NCBI GenBank assembly: GCA_017542125.1
Contig: JAFXXU010000004.1
Coordinates: 20,587-84,586 of the forward strand
DNA: 64,000 nt
Source of the DNA: Ruminococcus sp.
GTDB taxonomy: Bacteria; Bacillota; Clostridia; Oscillospirales; Ruminococcaceae
Reading direction: 5' to 3'
The notes below the pieces were generated by a model. The model was not told the DNA's origin, searched no databases, and worked only from the letters and a program-made list of their open reading frames with translations. The position numbers were made by a program, and so were the translations under genes. Shown here piece after piece: positions 17,680-27,800 of the stretch (its first letter is position 1; each line of letters opens with the position of its first letter).

Positions 17680-17714
17680 GAGGCTGTTGCTCGCGCAGCA
17701 GCCTCTTTTCTTTT
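17680..17714 (+). terminator. Intrinsic terminator of the lipoprotein gene
   Basis: GAGGCTGTTGC-tcgc-GCAGCAGCCTC (17680-17705) followed by TTTTCTTTT. Confidence 0.9.
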
Positions 17715-17732
17715 GGATGATCAGCATAAAAC

Positions 17733-17763
17733 AAAAAAGACCTCATCGCTTTACGATGAAGCC
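17733..17763 (-). terminator. Terminator of the tRNA-Ala transcript
   Basis: On the reverse strand GGCTTCATCG-taaag-CGATGAGGTC is followed by TTTTTT, just past the tRNA 3' end. Confidence 0.85.
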
Positions 17764-17767
17764 TTTC

Positions 17768-17843
17768 TGGTGGAGTATAGGGGATTTGAACCCCTGACCC
17801 CCACACTGCCAGTGTGGTGCGCTTCCAGCTGCGCTAATACCCC
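17768..17843 (-). tRNA. tRNA-Ala (anticodon GGC), CCA encoded
   Basis: The reverse strand folds as a full cloverleaf: acceptor GGGGTAT/ATACTCC, D stem GCGC/GCGC, anticodon stem CCACA/TGTGG with loop CTGGCAG (anticodon GGC), and T stem AGGGG/CCCCT with loop TTCAAAT. Discriminator A and CCA are encoded. The acceptor has the G3-U70 wobble, the classical alanine identity element. It has its own consensus promoter and terminator and stands alone. Confidence 0.97.
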
Positions 17844-17848
17844 AAATT

Positions 17849-17895
17849 CGGTACTTGACTATTATAGCAGATTTCTTTTCGTTTGTCAAGTACCG
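17849..17895. repeat. Perfect 11-bp inverted repeat enclosing the tRNA promoter
   Basis: CGGTACTTGAC (17849-17859) and CGGTACTTGAC in reverse (17885-17895) are perfect inverted copies 25 bases apart. One arm covers the -35 box and the other lies at the transcription start. Confidence 0.85.
17861..17889 (-). promoter_or_regulatory. Consensus promoter of tRNA-Ala
   Basis: TTGACA (17884-17889), 17 bases, TATAAT (17861-17866) on the reverse strand. Confidence 0.92.
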
Positions 17896-17942
17896 GGGAG
17901 AAAATTATTCAAGTTTTTTTGTTCTGCCCGGAAAGCAGCCGT

Positions 17943-19367
17943 TCACTCACCCTCGGGGAGCTCATCACTCGTATCCGCCAGACCGAGGATCGTCGAGCTG
18001 TTGTCGGTGGGGAGGGCTTCAACGGCGCTGAGCTTTCTTTCGATAGCCCTCGTCCTGGTGCCCACGAGAGACTCCAGACTGTTTTCGGCGGTCTGGAGCT
18101 GCTTCTGGGTCTTTTTCAGAGCCTCGGCAAAGGTGCCGAACTCGGACTTAACTGCCGAGAGCACCTGCCATACCTCATTGGAACGCTTCTGTATCGCCAG
18201 GGTCTTGAAGCCCATCTGCAGGGAGTTGAGCAGCGCCGCCATAGTGGAGGGCCCTGCCACGTTCACGCTGAATTCCCGCTGGAGGATCTCCACCATGTTA
18301 CTGTTGACCACCTCGGCGTAGAGCCCCTCAAAGGGCAGGAACATAATGGCAAAGCTTGTGGTGTGGGGCGGTACGATGTACTTCTCCTTGATATCCTTGG
18401 CGCAGCGCTTGACCTCGTCGAAGAGGGTCTTCTTGGCACGCTCCACCAGCTCCCGGGAGCCGCTGTCGTAAGCCTCCTGCAGGGCGTAATACCTGTCGCC
18501 GGGGAACTTGGAGTCGATAGGCAGGTAGATCGTCCCCTCCCCCTCTCCGGGGAGCTTCACCGCGAACTCCACCCGCTCCTTGCCGGCGGGGTTGACGGCG
18601 GCCTCGGTCTCGTACTGCTCGGGAGCTAGTATCTCCGAGAGGATAGCTCCCAGCTGTATCTCCCCCATAATGCCTCTGGTCTTGACGTTGGAGAGCACCC
18701 GTTTCAGATCCCCAACTCCGGAGGCTATGGTCTGCATCTCGCCCAGACCCTTGTAGACCTGCTCCAGCTGCTCGCTCACCTGCTTGAAGGACTCGTTGAG
18801 CCGCTGATCCAGCTTCTCGTTGACGGCGTTCTGTATCGTCTCCAGCTTTTGATTGTTGTCCTCGCGGATAAGCTTCAGATTGCTTTCAAGGGTCTCGCGG
18901 ATCTGTTTGAACTCGTTTTTTAGCTTGCTGTCAAGCTCCTCCCCCACCGTCCTGCGGACGGAATTGAGCCCCGAGGTGTTCTCCTCACGGAGCTCCTTGA
19001 TCTCCTTGTCCATATAGGCGCGGATGTCGGAAAGGCTCTGGGCATTGCTCTTTTCCAGAGACTCGAACCGCCCCTCCAGACCGGTGATGCGCTCGGAGAG
19101 GTTCTTCGACATAGTCTCGAAGGACTGCCGCTGACTGTCCGAGGCTGTGCGCTGGCTCTCGCCCAGCATCCCTCCCAGGGAGCTTATGCTGTTCTGAAAG
19201 CCTGCCGTCACCTCCTGCCTGAGCTGGCGGTTCTCATCGGAGAGCTTCCGCTCAAAGGCTCTGACATCAGCCTCGGAGCCTCCCCCGCCCGAGGTCATCA
19301 CCTTAACTGCGATTATGACCAGCACCACCAGACACAAAATCACCGTGACAAGAATGAGTATATCCAT
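17943..19367 (-). CDS. rmuC: DNA recombination protein RmuC
   Basis: A 474-residue RmuC-family protein: an N-terminal membrane anchor (residues 3-25), a long coiled coil (about 35-220, including many heptads such as LKNEFKQIRETLESNLKLI), and the conserved core GDLKRVLSNVKTRGIMGEIQLGAIL, LPIDSKFPGD and IMFLPFEGLYAEV, related to restriction-enzyme folds. RmuC limits rearrangement at inverted repeats in E. coli. It starts behind AAAGGAGG and is monocistronic. Confidence 0.93.
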   Translation of the reverse strand: MDILILVTVILCLVVLVIIAVKVMTSGGGGSEADVRAFERKLSDENRQLRQEVTAGFQNSISSLGGMLGESQRTASDSQRQSFETMSKNLSERITGLEGRFESLEKSNAQSLSDIRAYMDKEIKELREENTSGLNSVRRTVGEELDSKLKNEFKQIRETLESNLKLIREDNNQKLETIQNAVNEKLDQRLNESFKQVSEQLEQVYKGLGEMQTIASGVGDLKRVLSNVKTRGIMGEIQLGAILSEILAPEQYETEAAVNPAGKERVEFAVKLPGEGEGTIYLPIDSKFPGDRYYALQEAYDSGSRELVERAKKTLFDEVKRCAKDIKEKYIVPPHTTSFAIMFLPFEGLYAEVVNSNMVEILQREFSVNVAGPSTMAALLNSLQMGFKTLAIQKRSNEVWQVLSAVKSEFGTFAEALKKTQKQLQTAENSLESLVGTRTRAIERKLSAVEALPTDNSSTILGLADTSDELPEGE

Positions 19368-19399
19368 ATAAATGCCTCCTTTTTGCGATCTTTGAAAGC

Positions 19400-19428
19400 A
19401 TTATACCATATCTTAACATCAAATTCAA
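19400..19428 (-). promoter_or_regulatory. Promoter of rmuC
   Basis: TTGAAT (19423-19428), 17 bases, TATAAT (19400-19405) on the reverse strand. Confidence 0.8.
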
Positions 19429-19540
19429 GCATTTACCGTCCAATTTACGGGACAGTTAGCAGCTGTCCCGAATTTTGGACAGATAAGCTTATCCGGATGC
19501 AGTTTCAAAAAAGAGTTCGGGTGTCATCGGTCAAACAAAA

Positions 19541-19611
19541 ATATCCTATAATACATCTTCCGCGGCATACAATACTAAAACAAACCCGAAGAAAGCCAAA
19601 AAGAGAGTTAA
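19541..19611 (+). promoter_or_regulatory. Orphan copy of the spore-protein gene upstream module
   Basis: About 70 bases closely match those directly upstream of the SASP gene at 32.16 kb. Shared blocks include TCAAACAAAAAT, GCGGCATACAATACTAAA and AAACCCGAAGAAA, ending in a purine-rich ribosome-binding region followed by GTTAA. The copy at 32 kb continues into an SASP; this one is followed by unrelated sequence with no ORF. It looks like the remains of a second spore-protein locus whose coding part was lost. Confidence 0.75.
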
Positions 19612-19626
19612 GGCAACACCGTGCAA
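19612..19626. repeat. Possible stub of the TTAA-associated element
   Basis: GGCAACACCGTGC preceded by GTTAA matches the first ~12 bases of copies A-C, right at the point where the orphan spore-gene module loses homology. Only one end is visible and the match is short. Confidence 0.4.
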
Positions 19627-19801
19627 AGCAGCGTGAGTATTATCACAGAAAGAAGGCCGAAAGGCAAGGCATAAGCTGCCGCCCCTTTATCAAACCGCAG
19701 TTCAGAAAGTATCCGGCGTAAGGGATAGGAAGCAATGGATAGGTACCTGCAAAACAGATCCATATCCATTTCCAGACAACCGCAACAATACTCCCCCGAA
19801 A

Positions 19802-19838
19802 GACAAAGCCCCCGCCCGGGATATTCCCGAGCAGGGGC
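19802..19838 (-). terminator. Intrinsic terminator of the dockerin gene
   Basis: On the reverse strand GCCCCTGCTCGGGA-atat-CCCGGGCGGGGGC is followed by TTTGTCTTT, 12 bases past the stop codon. Confidence 0.85.
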
Positions 19839-19849
19839 TGAATTGTTCG

Positions 19850-22800
19850 TCAATTCTCATTAAGCTTGTTTCTGAATTCCGTCACGCTCACGAGATAAGT
19901 ATCGGCGTAGCCCGTCCATTCAGACAGACATTTTGCAAGTATCGAAAGATCTTCCAGATCGGGAGCTCCGGAATTGTTAAAGTCTGCGGTCTGAACGTCC
20001 ACGATCTCGTCATAGCCGGTCCATTCAGCGATATACTTGGCAAGATCCGAGTAATCGGTGAGATCTACAACGCCGTCTCCGTTGACGTCGCCCATGAGCC
20101 TGTTGTCGGTCATCGTCACCTTGATGCTCTTCTTGGCGGTGGCGTTGTAATTGTCTGTGGCTTCGACGTAATACCATACCGTGTACTCTCCGCCCTCAGT
20201 CGCAGTGGGGATCTCCTCGGAGTAGGTGCCGTTCTTGGAGAGAGAGTAGAGTATCGTTCCGGTCTTGCAGCTGCCTGCCTTTACAAGCGCCTGCGGCTTG
20301 CCGCTGCAGAAAAGCTCAAGAGCCTTGGGCGCCGTTACCTTGTGGTTCGCCTTGGCGACCGTGAAGTCTGCGGTCACGCTGCCGGACTTGTAGTGCTCGG
20401 TCTCGGTAACCTTTGCACGGACAGTATATTCTCCCGCATTGACGGGAACATCTGCGGTGTAGGCCGTATCCGGGGCGGTCTTGAGCTTGTACTCAAAGGT
20501 CTCTGCGCCGTCGCCTGCGTTGCCGGTGAGCACGGGAGCATTGGCCTCCGCGCCGTAGGTCCAGCCGTCGATGGTAAGGCCAAGGCTGAGAGGACGCTTT
20601 GTGACTTCAAAGGTAACGCTCAAGTTCTTAGCCCTTGAAGGATCGCTGTCGCTGTCAACGGAGACGGTAACTGTCTCGTTATACTTGCCCGCATCGAGTC
20701 CGGGCTTGGGCCTGAAGCCGAAGTATATACTGTAGCCGCCGCCCAGTGTTGCTGAGCTGCTCCCGACGATCTGAAGATTCGACGAAGCAGTCAGATTGAA
20801 TTTCTCCTTGAGTGCACCGGTGTTTTCAACCAGAATACTAAACGGGAGGGCATCGGTATAGCCCCAGACATACGTGCCGAGGTCGGCAGTCGCGGGAGAT
20901 ACGGTATAGGTCGCAGGGTTCCTGCTGTACTGCGCGTAGAGGGTCGTGCCCGAGCTGCTTTCAAACTTATCTCCGGGCTGATATCTTTCGCCGGTGCCGT
21001 CCGTCTTGGTGTCCCACCCGTTGAAGGTATAGCCTGCCATGGCTTTGACCTCGGGGAGGGTGAGTTTATCGCTCTTGAGGATGATCTTGTTCTCGGTGAC
21101 GTCCGCCTTGTCAGAGGAATAGGGACCGTAGACGAGGTTTATCTGCTTGCTCAGAGAACAGAGCATAGGATGATCGGGTCCGGTGACCCAAACGCTTCCG
21201 AAAGCCCAGCCTGTGCCCGACTTGCCCTGGAGCTGCTGCAGCTGGAGCGCGGTCAGGGTCTCGGCCTTGTTGGTATAGTCGGTGTTATTGATCGCCTTGA
21301 CGCCTGCATTTGCTGCATAGTTGTGTGATAAAGCCGCATCGATCTCACTCTCTCCGGTGTTCCCGACAACGCCGCCGCAGCACGCATTGTCCGAGGATAT
21401 GTCGGTGATCCTTCCGATATGATGACAGTTGGTCACGAGCGAGGATTCGGGCGATGCAAAGAAGAATATCATAATGCCGACTATTCCTCCGGCAGTAGGT
21501 GTCTCGGAGGAGTCCTTGCTGCCTGTTGCCGTGACGCTGCCGATATGGCAGCAGTTCTTGATACTGCCGTAGAAGCTCGATCCTACAAGGCCGCCCGTAT
21601 AGAGGCTGCCTGTCACATCACCGTAAAAGGCGCAGCGCTCGATCTTACCCAGGAAAACATTTCCCGCGATGCCGCCCGCGTTATTTCCCGAGGTGACAGT
21701 TCCCTTAACGCAAAGGTCGTGAACAACGGCGTTGGAATTCAGGGCGTTGAAAAGGCCGTTGTTCTCGCCTCCGTTATACGGTGCGCTGGTCAAATTATAT
21801 ATCGTGTGTCCTGCACCGTCGAAATCGCCGTCGAAGCTCCTGCCGCTGACCGCGCCGATGGGGATGTGGGTCAGGCCGCTCATGTCAATGTCGTTCTCGA
21901 GCCTGAAATACTTGCCCGTATAGAGGGTCTCTGTGCTGCTGTCCGCCATCATCTCGTTGGACATCGCCACGAGATCCTTCGCGTCTCTGATGAGGTAGGG
22001 ATCATCCTTTGTGCCCCAGCCGGACATTACCTCGCCGTACTGCGAATAGAGCACCAGCCCCTCCGACGGAACGCATTCAAAGCCCACCTTATATGCAATC
22101 CCATTGCCGTCCTGAGCGGAGTTCCAGGTGAGGAAATAGTAGTTCGCTGAATCAGCCGCCTCGTCGGAGATCGTCAGCTTTTCGCCAGATCTCCTGAGAT
22201 ATTTCGCCATCGTCTCGTTGCGGTGATACTTGGACTTGCTGCCGTACTTGAAGGTCACGGGGATTGAAAACTGCCTGAGCACAGGCAGCGCCTGGCCCTG
22301 AGCCCATACGTTCGTTGTGTCCCAGTTCTTTACATAGGAAGCGTAGTTTTCCAGCTTGGCGTCACTGAGCGTCTCGCCGCATTGTTTTACGTCCGACCGC
22401 AGCACCTGATCCATCGAGGTGCCGAAACAGCCGATGTCCGTGCCGCCGATATAGTTCTCAAACACCTGCGGGATGACCGTCGGCGCAATGCCGGCGGCCA
22501 CTTCCGACTCATCGGGAGTATAGGGGCCGTTGATGCCGATAACTCCGCCCATCTGGTCGGGGTTGCCTCCGCTGACGGCGCCGTAGTTGAAATTTCTCCT
22601 GACTACCGAGCCCGCATTCGTGGCGATGATGCCGCCGAGTATGCTGTCGGTGCTGTTGGAGGTCACGCTTCCGACGTGTACGCAGTCGGTGACTGTGCCG
22701 TTCGTAAGCCCTGCGACTATACCGCCGTAGGCGCCGACTCCGGTGCCGGTGACATCGCCGTAGAATGCGCATCTTTCAATGGTGCCGCCGCAGAATGCCA

Positions 22801-24339
22801 CGATACCGCCCGCATAGTTGTCAGTGGTGACGTTCCCGACTATGCAGAGATCCTGAACCTTGCCCTTATTGCCGACCCGTGCGAAGAAGCCGGCAGGATA
22901 GAACATTCCGGAGGATCTGGCATTCATACCCTTGATGATATGGCCGTTGCCGTGGAAGGTACCCTCAAAGGAGGTCAGGAGATCTCCGATAGCCGACCAG
23001 GAGACGTCAGTGAGGTCGAGATCCGCCATAAGGTAAACATTCGCGCCCTCAAAGGTGTCGCCTTTGCTGACCATACTGCTGAACCGCAGCAGATCCGAGA
23101 CCCTGTTGATGTACATATCCGAGCGGACAGGAGTATACCCACCACCGTAGTACCAGTCGCCGGAAGAGCTGAAACTGATGTTCAGGTTCGGGTGCCCGAG
23201 GTCTTCATCCATATACCATACAGTATTGAAATCAAAGCCCGCGAATTTATCCTGATCATCCATTGAGATCTCATAGATGTGCTTGTAGCCCTTATCGTCG
23301 TCCGGGGAAAACATATCCCAGTCAACAGGATAATTTATGCCGTTGGAGTAGTAATTGTTCTCCATCTTGGGGAGATTGTTTTCGCCGGAATTGTTGTATG
23401 AGATCAGCTTGTCGGAATGGAACTCCACAAGCCACCACGGATTTGTATGTACCTCCGGGTTATCCTTCGACCAGTTGAAGCAGCATTTCATGGTGTGGGT
23501 CTTATTGCAGATAGCAAGGATACCCGCCGCAAAGTTATATGCTTTTACATAGCCCTTGTTGTAGCAGTTGGTGATAGTTACATCATCGTTGCCGTATGCC
23601 AGAATACCGCCCGCAGCACAGGCAGCTGATTCGACTTTTCCGGTGTTGTAACATTTGTTGATCTTTGATTTATAGACCGCATAACCGGCGATACCTCCGG
23701 TGTAATTCTTCCATTCAGTACTTTCGGCAAGGTTGGTCACTGTGCCGCTGTTATAGCTGTCGGATATGGAGAACTGCTTGGGATGATCTTTTTCACCATT
23801 GCCATCGAAAGCTCCTATAGAACCCGCTATTCCGCCCACATACTCACCGTTTCCCGTAACGCTGCCTGTGTTATAGCAGTTGCTGACTGACGCGGCTCTT
23901 CCTGTGATACCACCGACTGCTGTTTTTCCGTTGACACTGCCGGCGTTATAACAATTAGTTATAATGCCTCCTACTGGGATATTATCAAAATTATTAGCAC
24001 AATCGCCTACGATACCTCCGACACGTTCCTTGCCGTATACTGTTCCTAGATTATAGCAATGATCGACCACGGCATCAAGTAGTGTATGTCCGACGATACC
24101 TCCAACCATTATTCCAACGCTTTCGGTACCGACTACCGCACCGGCAGAATTGAAGCAGTAGTAGAGATTACCGGTAAGATAATCAACTATACCTCCTGTA
24201 CCCTTTGTTCCTTTAACAACTGCTCCGTCGGCATTATAACAGTAAGAGATCTCGCCAGCGGCATGGACATAACGAGCACAGCCAGCGCCAGGATCGCCGC
24301 CGCCAACCGTCCCGGGAACGATCTTCTGATATTTGTCAT
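19850..24339 (-). CDS. Large secreted GLUG/InlB/MBG-like protein with C-terminal type I dockerin; signal peptide out of frame
   Basis: About 1500 residues. The N-terminal two thirds carries GLUG-type repeats (GGIVG...NCYN.G.V). InlB-like repeats follow (about 775-808 and GYTFNGWDTKTDGTG near 1145), then an MBG-like Ig domain and a type I dockerin over the last ~83 residues: first calcium loop DVNGDGVVDLTD intact, second DFNNSGAPDLED with Ser at loop position 5. The long frame has no signal peptide. In another frame, from 24339, there is MTNIRRSFPGRLAAAILALA then VLVMSMPLA, a clear Sec signal, behind a GGGGTG site; adding one base near 24253 would join the two. The dockerin implies attachment to a cohesin scaffold outside the cell. 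No catalytic domain was recognised. Confidence 0.85.
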
Positions 24340-24382
24340 ATACATACACCCCACAATAGTTCAATGATATAACTATACTATT

Positions 24383-24388
24383 ATTATA
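24383..24388 (-). promoter_or_regulatory. Probable extended -10 promoter of the dockerin gene
   Basis: TGTTATAATA on the reverse strand, an extended -10 with TG two bases before TATAAT. No good -35 is present. The start would be about 35 bases before the signal-peptide ATG. Confidence 0.5.
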
Positions 24389-24580
24389 ACACATATCCTT
24401 TGGTTTTTTAATAGGATGAAACAGAAGATTTCGGGGGGAGCTGCTCCGGAGGGGGATATGCATGGCGGGGACCATAATATCCCGCTGAGGTCGGAAAAAT
24501 ACGGTAATTATTTACCAAATATCTATTCTAATATTCGCTGGGAATTGTTACAATTTTTTGTAAAATCGTTTACTTAACCC

Positions 24581-24609
24581 TTGACATAAGAAAACGATTG
24601 TGATATAAT
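24581..24609 (+). promoter_or_regulatory. Consensus promoter of the giant MBG protein gene
   Basis: TTGACA (24581-24586), 17 bases, TATAAT (24604-24609). A perfect 9-bp inverted repeat, AAAACGATT (24591-24599) and AATCGTTTT (24607-24615), spans the -10 box and looks like a repressor site. AAATCGTTT also occurs just upstream. Confidence 0.85.
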
Positions 24610-24615
24610 CGTTTT

Positions 24616-24856
24616 ATAAAGGTGTACTATGCCCATTTGAATAATTTGTAAATTTTTCAAATTGACGGCGGCTCTGCTTTGCGGCTATCCGGTTCCCGGA
24701 AGAAAGCATTTTCACCGTAACTTTCAATGACAGTATACCTTATATAAAAGCAAGTTCCGGGAGCAGTTCCGGGCGGGCTTTTAATGCTTGCAAAAGCAAA
24801 AATAATGTTCGGCGGTCAGTGCCGGGCAAAAGTATGAAAGGATAGGTGATTATTAG
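24616..24856 (+). other. Long 5' leader (about 240 bases) of the giant MBG gene
   Basis: No ORF. The leader has several potential stems, including GCTTTT...AAAAGC (about 24778-24798) and repeated CCCGG/TTCCGGG blocks that could pair over about 70 bases. No known riboswitch consensus was recognised. A leader this long suggests post-transcriptional control. Confidence 0.4.
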
Positions 24857-27800
24857 ATGACCAAAACAGTTTCACAGCGCATAAAGCGCGTATTAGCAGC
24901 TGCCTGCGCTGTGGTAATGCTTGGAACAGGCGCTCCGATCCAGCAGTTGGGCGACTTCCTGGGTTCAACTATACCGGTAGTAGCGTATGCACCGGAAACG
25001 ACGTATAGCATCCATTGCGACACTAATGTTTCGGTTGAAAACATTACCAGCATTAAGATCGACAACAATGATGTTGGTCTGGATGGCCTTGCTCCCGGAA
25101 GCAGAGTTGTCATTACCTCCAACGAGTCGCTTGATTTCAAGCGAATGAACAACAGCCACACTCTCGTTGCTTACACGCAGGTAGGCGTCAGCTCCAACTC
25201 GGAGTATGATGAGGAAAAAGGATGGTTCGTGCCGACTTATACCTACACGATCTATTCTATGCCTTCGTATGATCTGTATGTTCAGCATACTCACACCCCG
25301 ATGATCGTCTACGGCGAGAACAACAGCTCTCTGAGCATCGGATGCACACAGGAAGGAGCGGCTCCGGCTCTGCTGGCATCAATAGATGCTCCTGATCAGG
25401 TGTTCAACAACGCTGCATATGATGGCAGTGAAATCGTATCTACTTACGAAACAGACTATAATGTGCAGTTCGGCGAAGGGGTCACATACTATCAGGGCAA
25501 TAACGAGCTTGACGGTGCTCCTACAAATGCCGGCAGCTATACTGCTAAGTATTCCGTTACGTTCAACGAAGAGGAATACACCATCGAGGACGATTTCGAG
25601 ATCACTCCGTTTGACATCACAGACGCGACACTTACTGCCTCCAACCTGCAGTTCAATAATGCTCAGCAGTGGCCTCAGGTAAGTGTTCAGCTGCCTACTG
25701 GTTATAATGACCAGGGTGAGCCGATTGCCTATGAAACCTATAATATGGTTTACAGGAACTCTGATAATCCCAACGGTGATTACCAGACCGATCCTGCCCG
25801 CGTCAGCAAGGTTAAGGATTACAGCCTTACTGTAACCGGTTGCGGCAACTTCACCGGTTCTCAGTCTGACGTTACTATGAAAGTGACCCAGAAGGCTCCT
25901 CTGAATGTTACTGTAGATAACAAGACCATTGTATTCGGTAATGAAACACCCGTTGCCGATACGATTGACGACCAAGGTTCAATACAGAGTGAATTTGTTA
26001 TCCACCACGGTGAGAGCAACGACTGGTCCGATTGGGCTAAATACAGGCCTTATGTTAAGGAAGTCAAGCTGAGAACCGTAGTTGACAACGAGCCGCTGCT
26101 TGTAGAGCTTTCTGCTCTTGAGTCGGTATTCAAATGGACTGATGCACCGGGCGAATACAGAAGGCTCCCTGCCGGTAACTATAACCTTGTTTTAACTGTC
26201 AGCGACCTTAACGGCAACTATGCCGATCAGACTGTTCCGATCAATCTGACAGTTACTAAAAAGGAGATTCCCAAGTCCGCTCTCAAGCTCGTGATCAATG
26301 CTCCGAATACGGAAGAGGACGGCGAAGATTATACCGCTGCTTCCTTTACCTATTGGCCCAATCAGCAGAGCGGGGTAAGATTTGCATTTGCTGATGACAG
26401 CGGTATGTATTATCAGGATACTCCTGACGGTTTAGAAGGCTTTACCCCTTATACCTCGGGCGATGATTACGCATACACTGCAACAAATGCCGGCGATTAC
26501 TATGCTGTTGCGGCTGTTGCGTCTGATTCAAACTATTCTATCCCTGCGAATGACGACGGGACGACGAGTGATGGCGAAAATATGTATAAGATCCCCTGGA
26601 AGATCAACCCCCTCAACATTAATGATGAAGCCGTTACCGTAACTGCTGCCGATACTACCTTCAACGGCCAGGTGCAGTTCCCCACGATCACTGTTTCGGT
26701 CGCTGGTGTAGACTATACAGCGGTCTTCCCCGACGATTATAATATGACCGGCTATGGCGGAAACATCTCTGCCGGTACCTATAACGAACCGATCGATTTC
26801 ACCAATGCTGCAGGCTTTGAGAATTTCACCGACATCAGATTAGTTCCCTGGACGATCAAGAAGGCTTCTCCGTACATTGCTAATGCTGTTCCCGGTGTAG
26901 CCGGCGGCAATTACATTTACGACGGCGATGCACTCAGCAAGGGCGATTTTAATTTTACGCCCGACTCCGGTTATGAAGGCGTTTATAATGATCTGCTCAA
27001 TAACGACCCCTCGTATACTGATTCCTATGGCACTACCCGCGTCTATGTAACTACCGATACATTCAATACAGGCTCTAATCAGAATGCCGGCAGATTCCTC
27101 AGAAGAGGCGTTACTTACAAGTTTAAGGATATGTTCAACATCTATCACGAATATGGTAATGGTGATGTTAATATCTATGCTGACGACACCGCTTCTACTG
27201 CTACGAGAACTGTAAATTATGATGAAGCTGTCAATTCTAGCATAGTATACGAAATAACCGAAAACGGTCAGCTCAGTATCAATGGACAAACAACCAGCCT
27301 CAGCGCTAAGGAAGGTTCTGAGTTCTTTGTTGAATTAGCAGGAGCATTATACGATGATTCCAGCAATGCGACTTACCAATCTTTCAAGATCTACCCCAAG
27401 AAGGTAAGCGAGATCAAGGACGTTAAGTTAACGATGGATGTTAATTCAAAATACGTCCCTGATTCATACGCTGCTAACATCTACGTATTCAACCCCAATT
27501 TCAACGATTTCCATACTACTAAAACGGTAAAGATCTTGCCTCGTACTGTTGACGTTACTCCTGTCTCTGCAACTACCGAGTTCGGTACAGCAGTAGCCAA
27601 CAGCGAAATAGATTACACCGTTGAGGAAGCTGAGCTGGATGCAAACAACAAGCCTAAAGGTACCAGCGGCTTTATCGCTTCTGATGTTGTAGGTAACTAC
27701 GACACGATATCTGATTATGTTAAGTCGAAGTTCACCGGCAATAATGCACTTGTCTGGGCCGTTGATTACTACGGTGCAGCCGCAGCCGTTGGAACCTATG

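Larger units (their letters stand above)
19429..19849. other. Gene-free interval between rmuC and the dockerin gene
   Basis: No convincing coding frame. It contains the hairpin GGGACAG-ttagcag-CTGTCCC (19448-19468), the 12-bp palindrome GATAAGCTTATC (about 19482-19493), an orphan copy of the spore-protein upstream module (19541-19611), a stub resembling the end of the TTAA-associated element (from 19612) and the dockerin gene terminator. Confidence 0.7.

Noticed and set aside
19608-19853. 81-codon reverse frame after the dockerin gene
   Set aside because: It overlaps the terminator hairpin and has no ribosome-binding site or recognisable protein content.
24340-24475. Long-frame N-terminus of the dockerin protein
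   Set aside because: It begins upstream of the predicted transcription start, has no signal peptide or ribosome-binding site, and conflicts with the clear signal peptide in the other frame.
24616-24856. c-di-GMP riboswitch in the giant gene leader
   Set aside because: CTTTGCGGC and GTGCCGGGCAAA recall pieces of the GEMM consensus, but the order and the conserved tetraloop/receptor blocks are absent.
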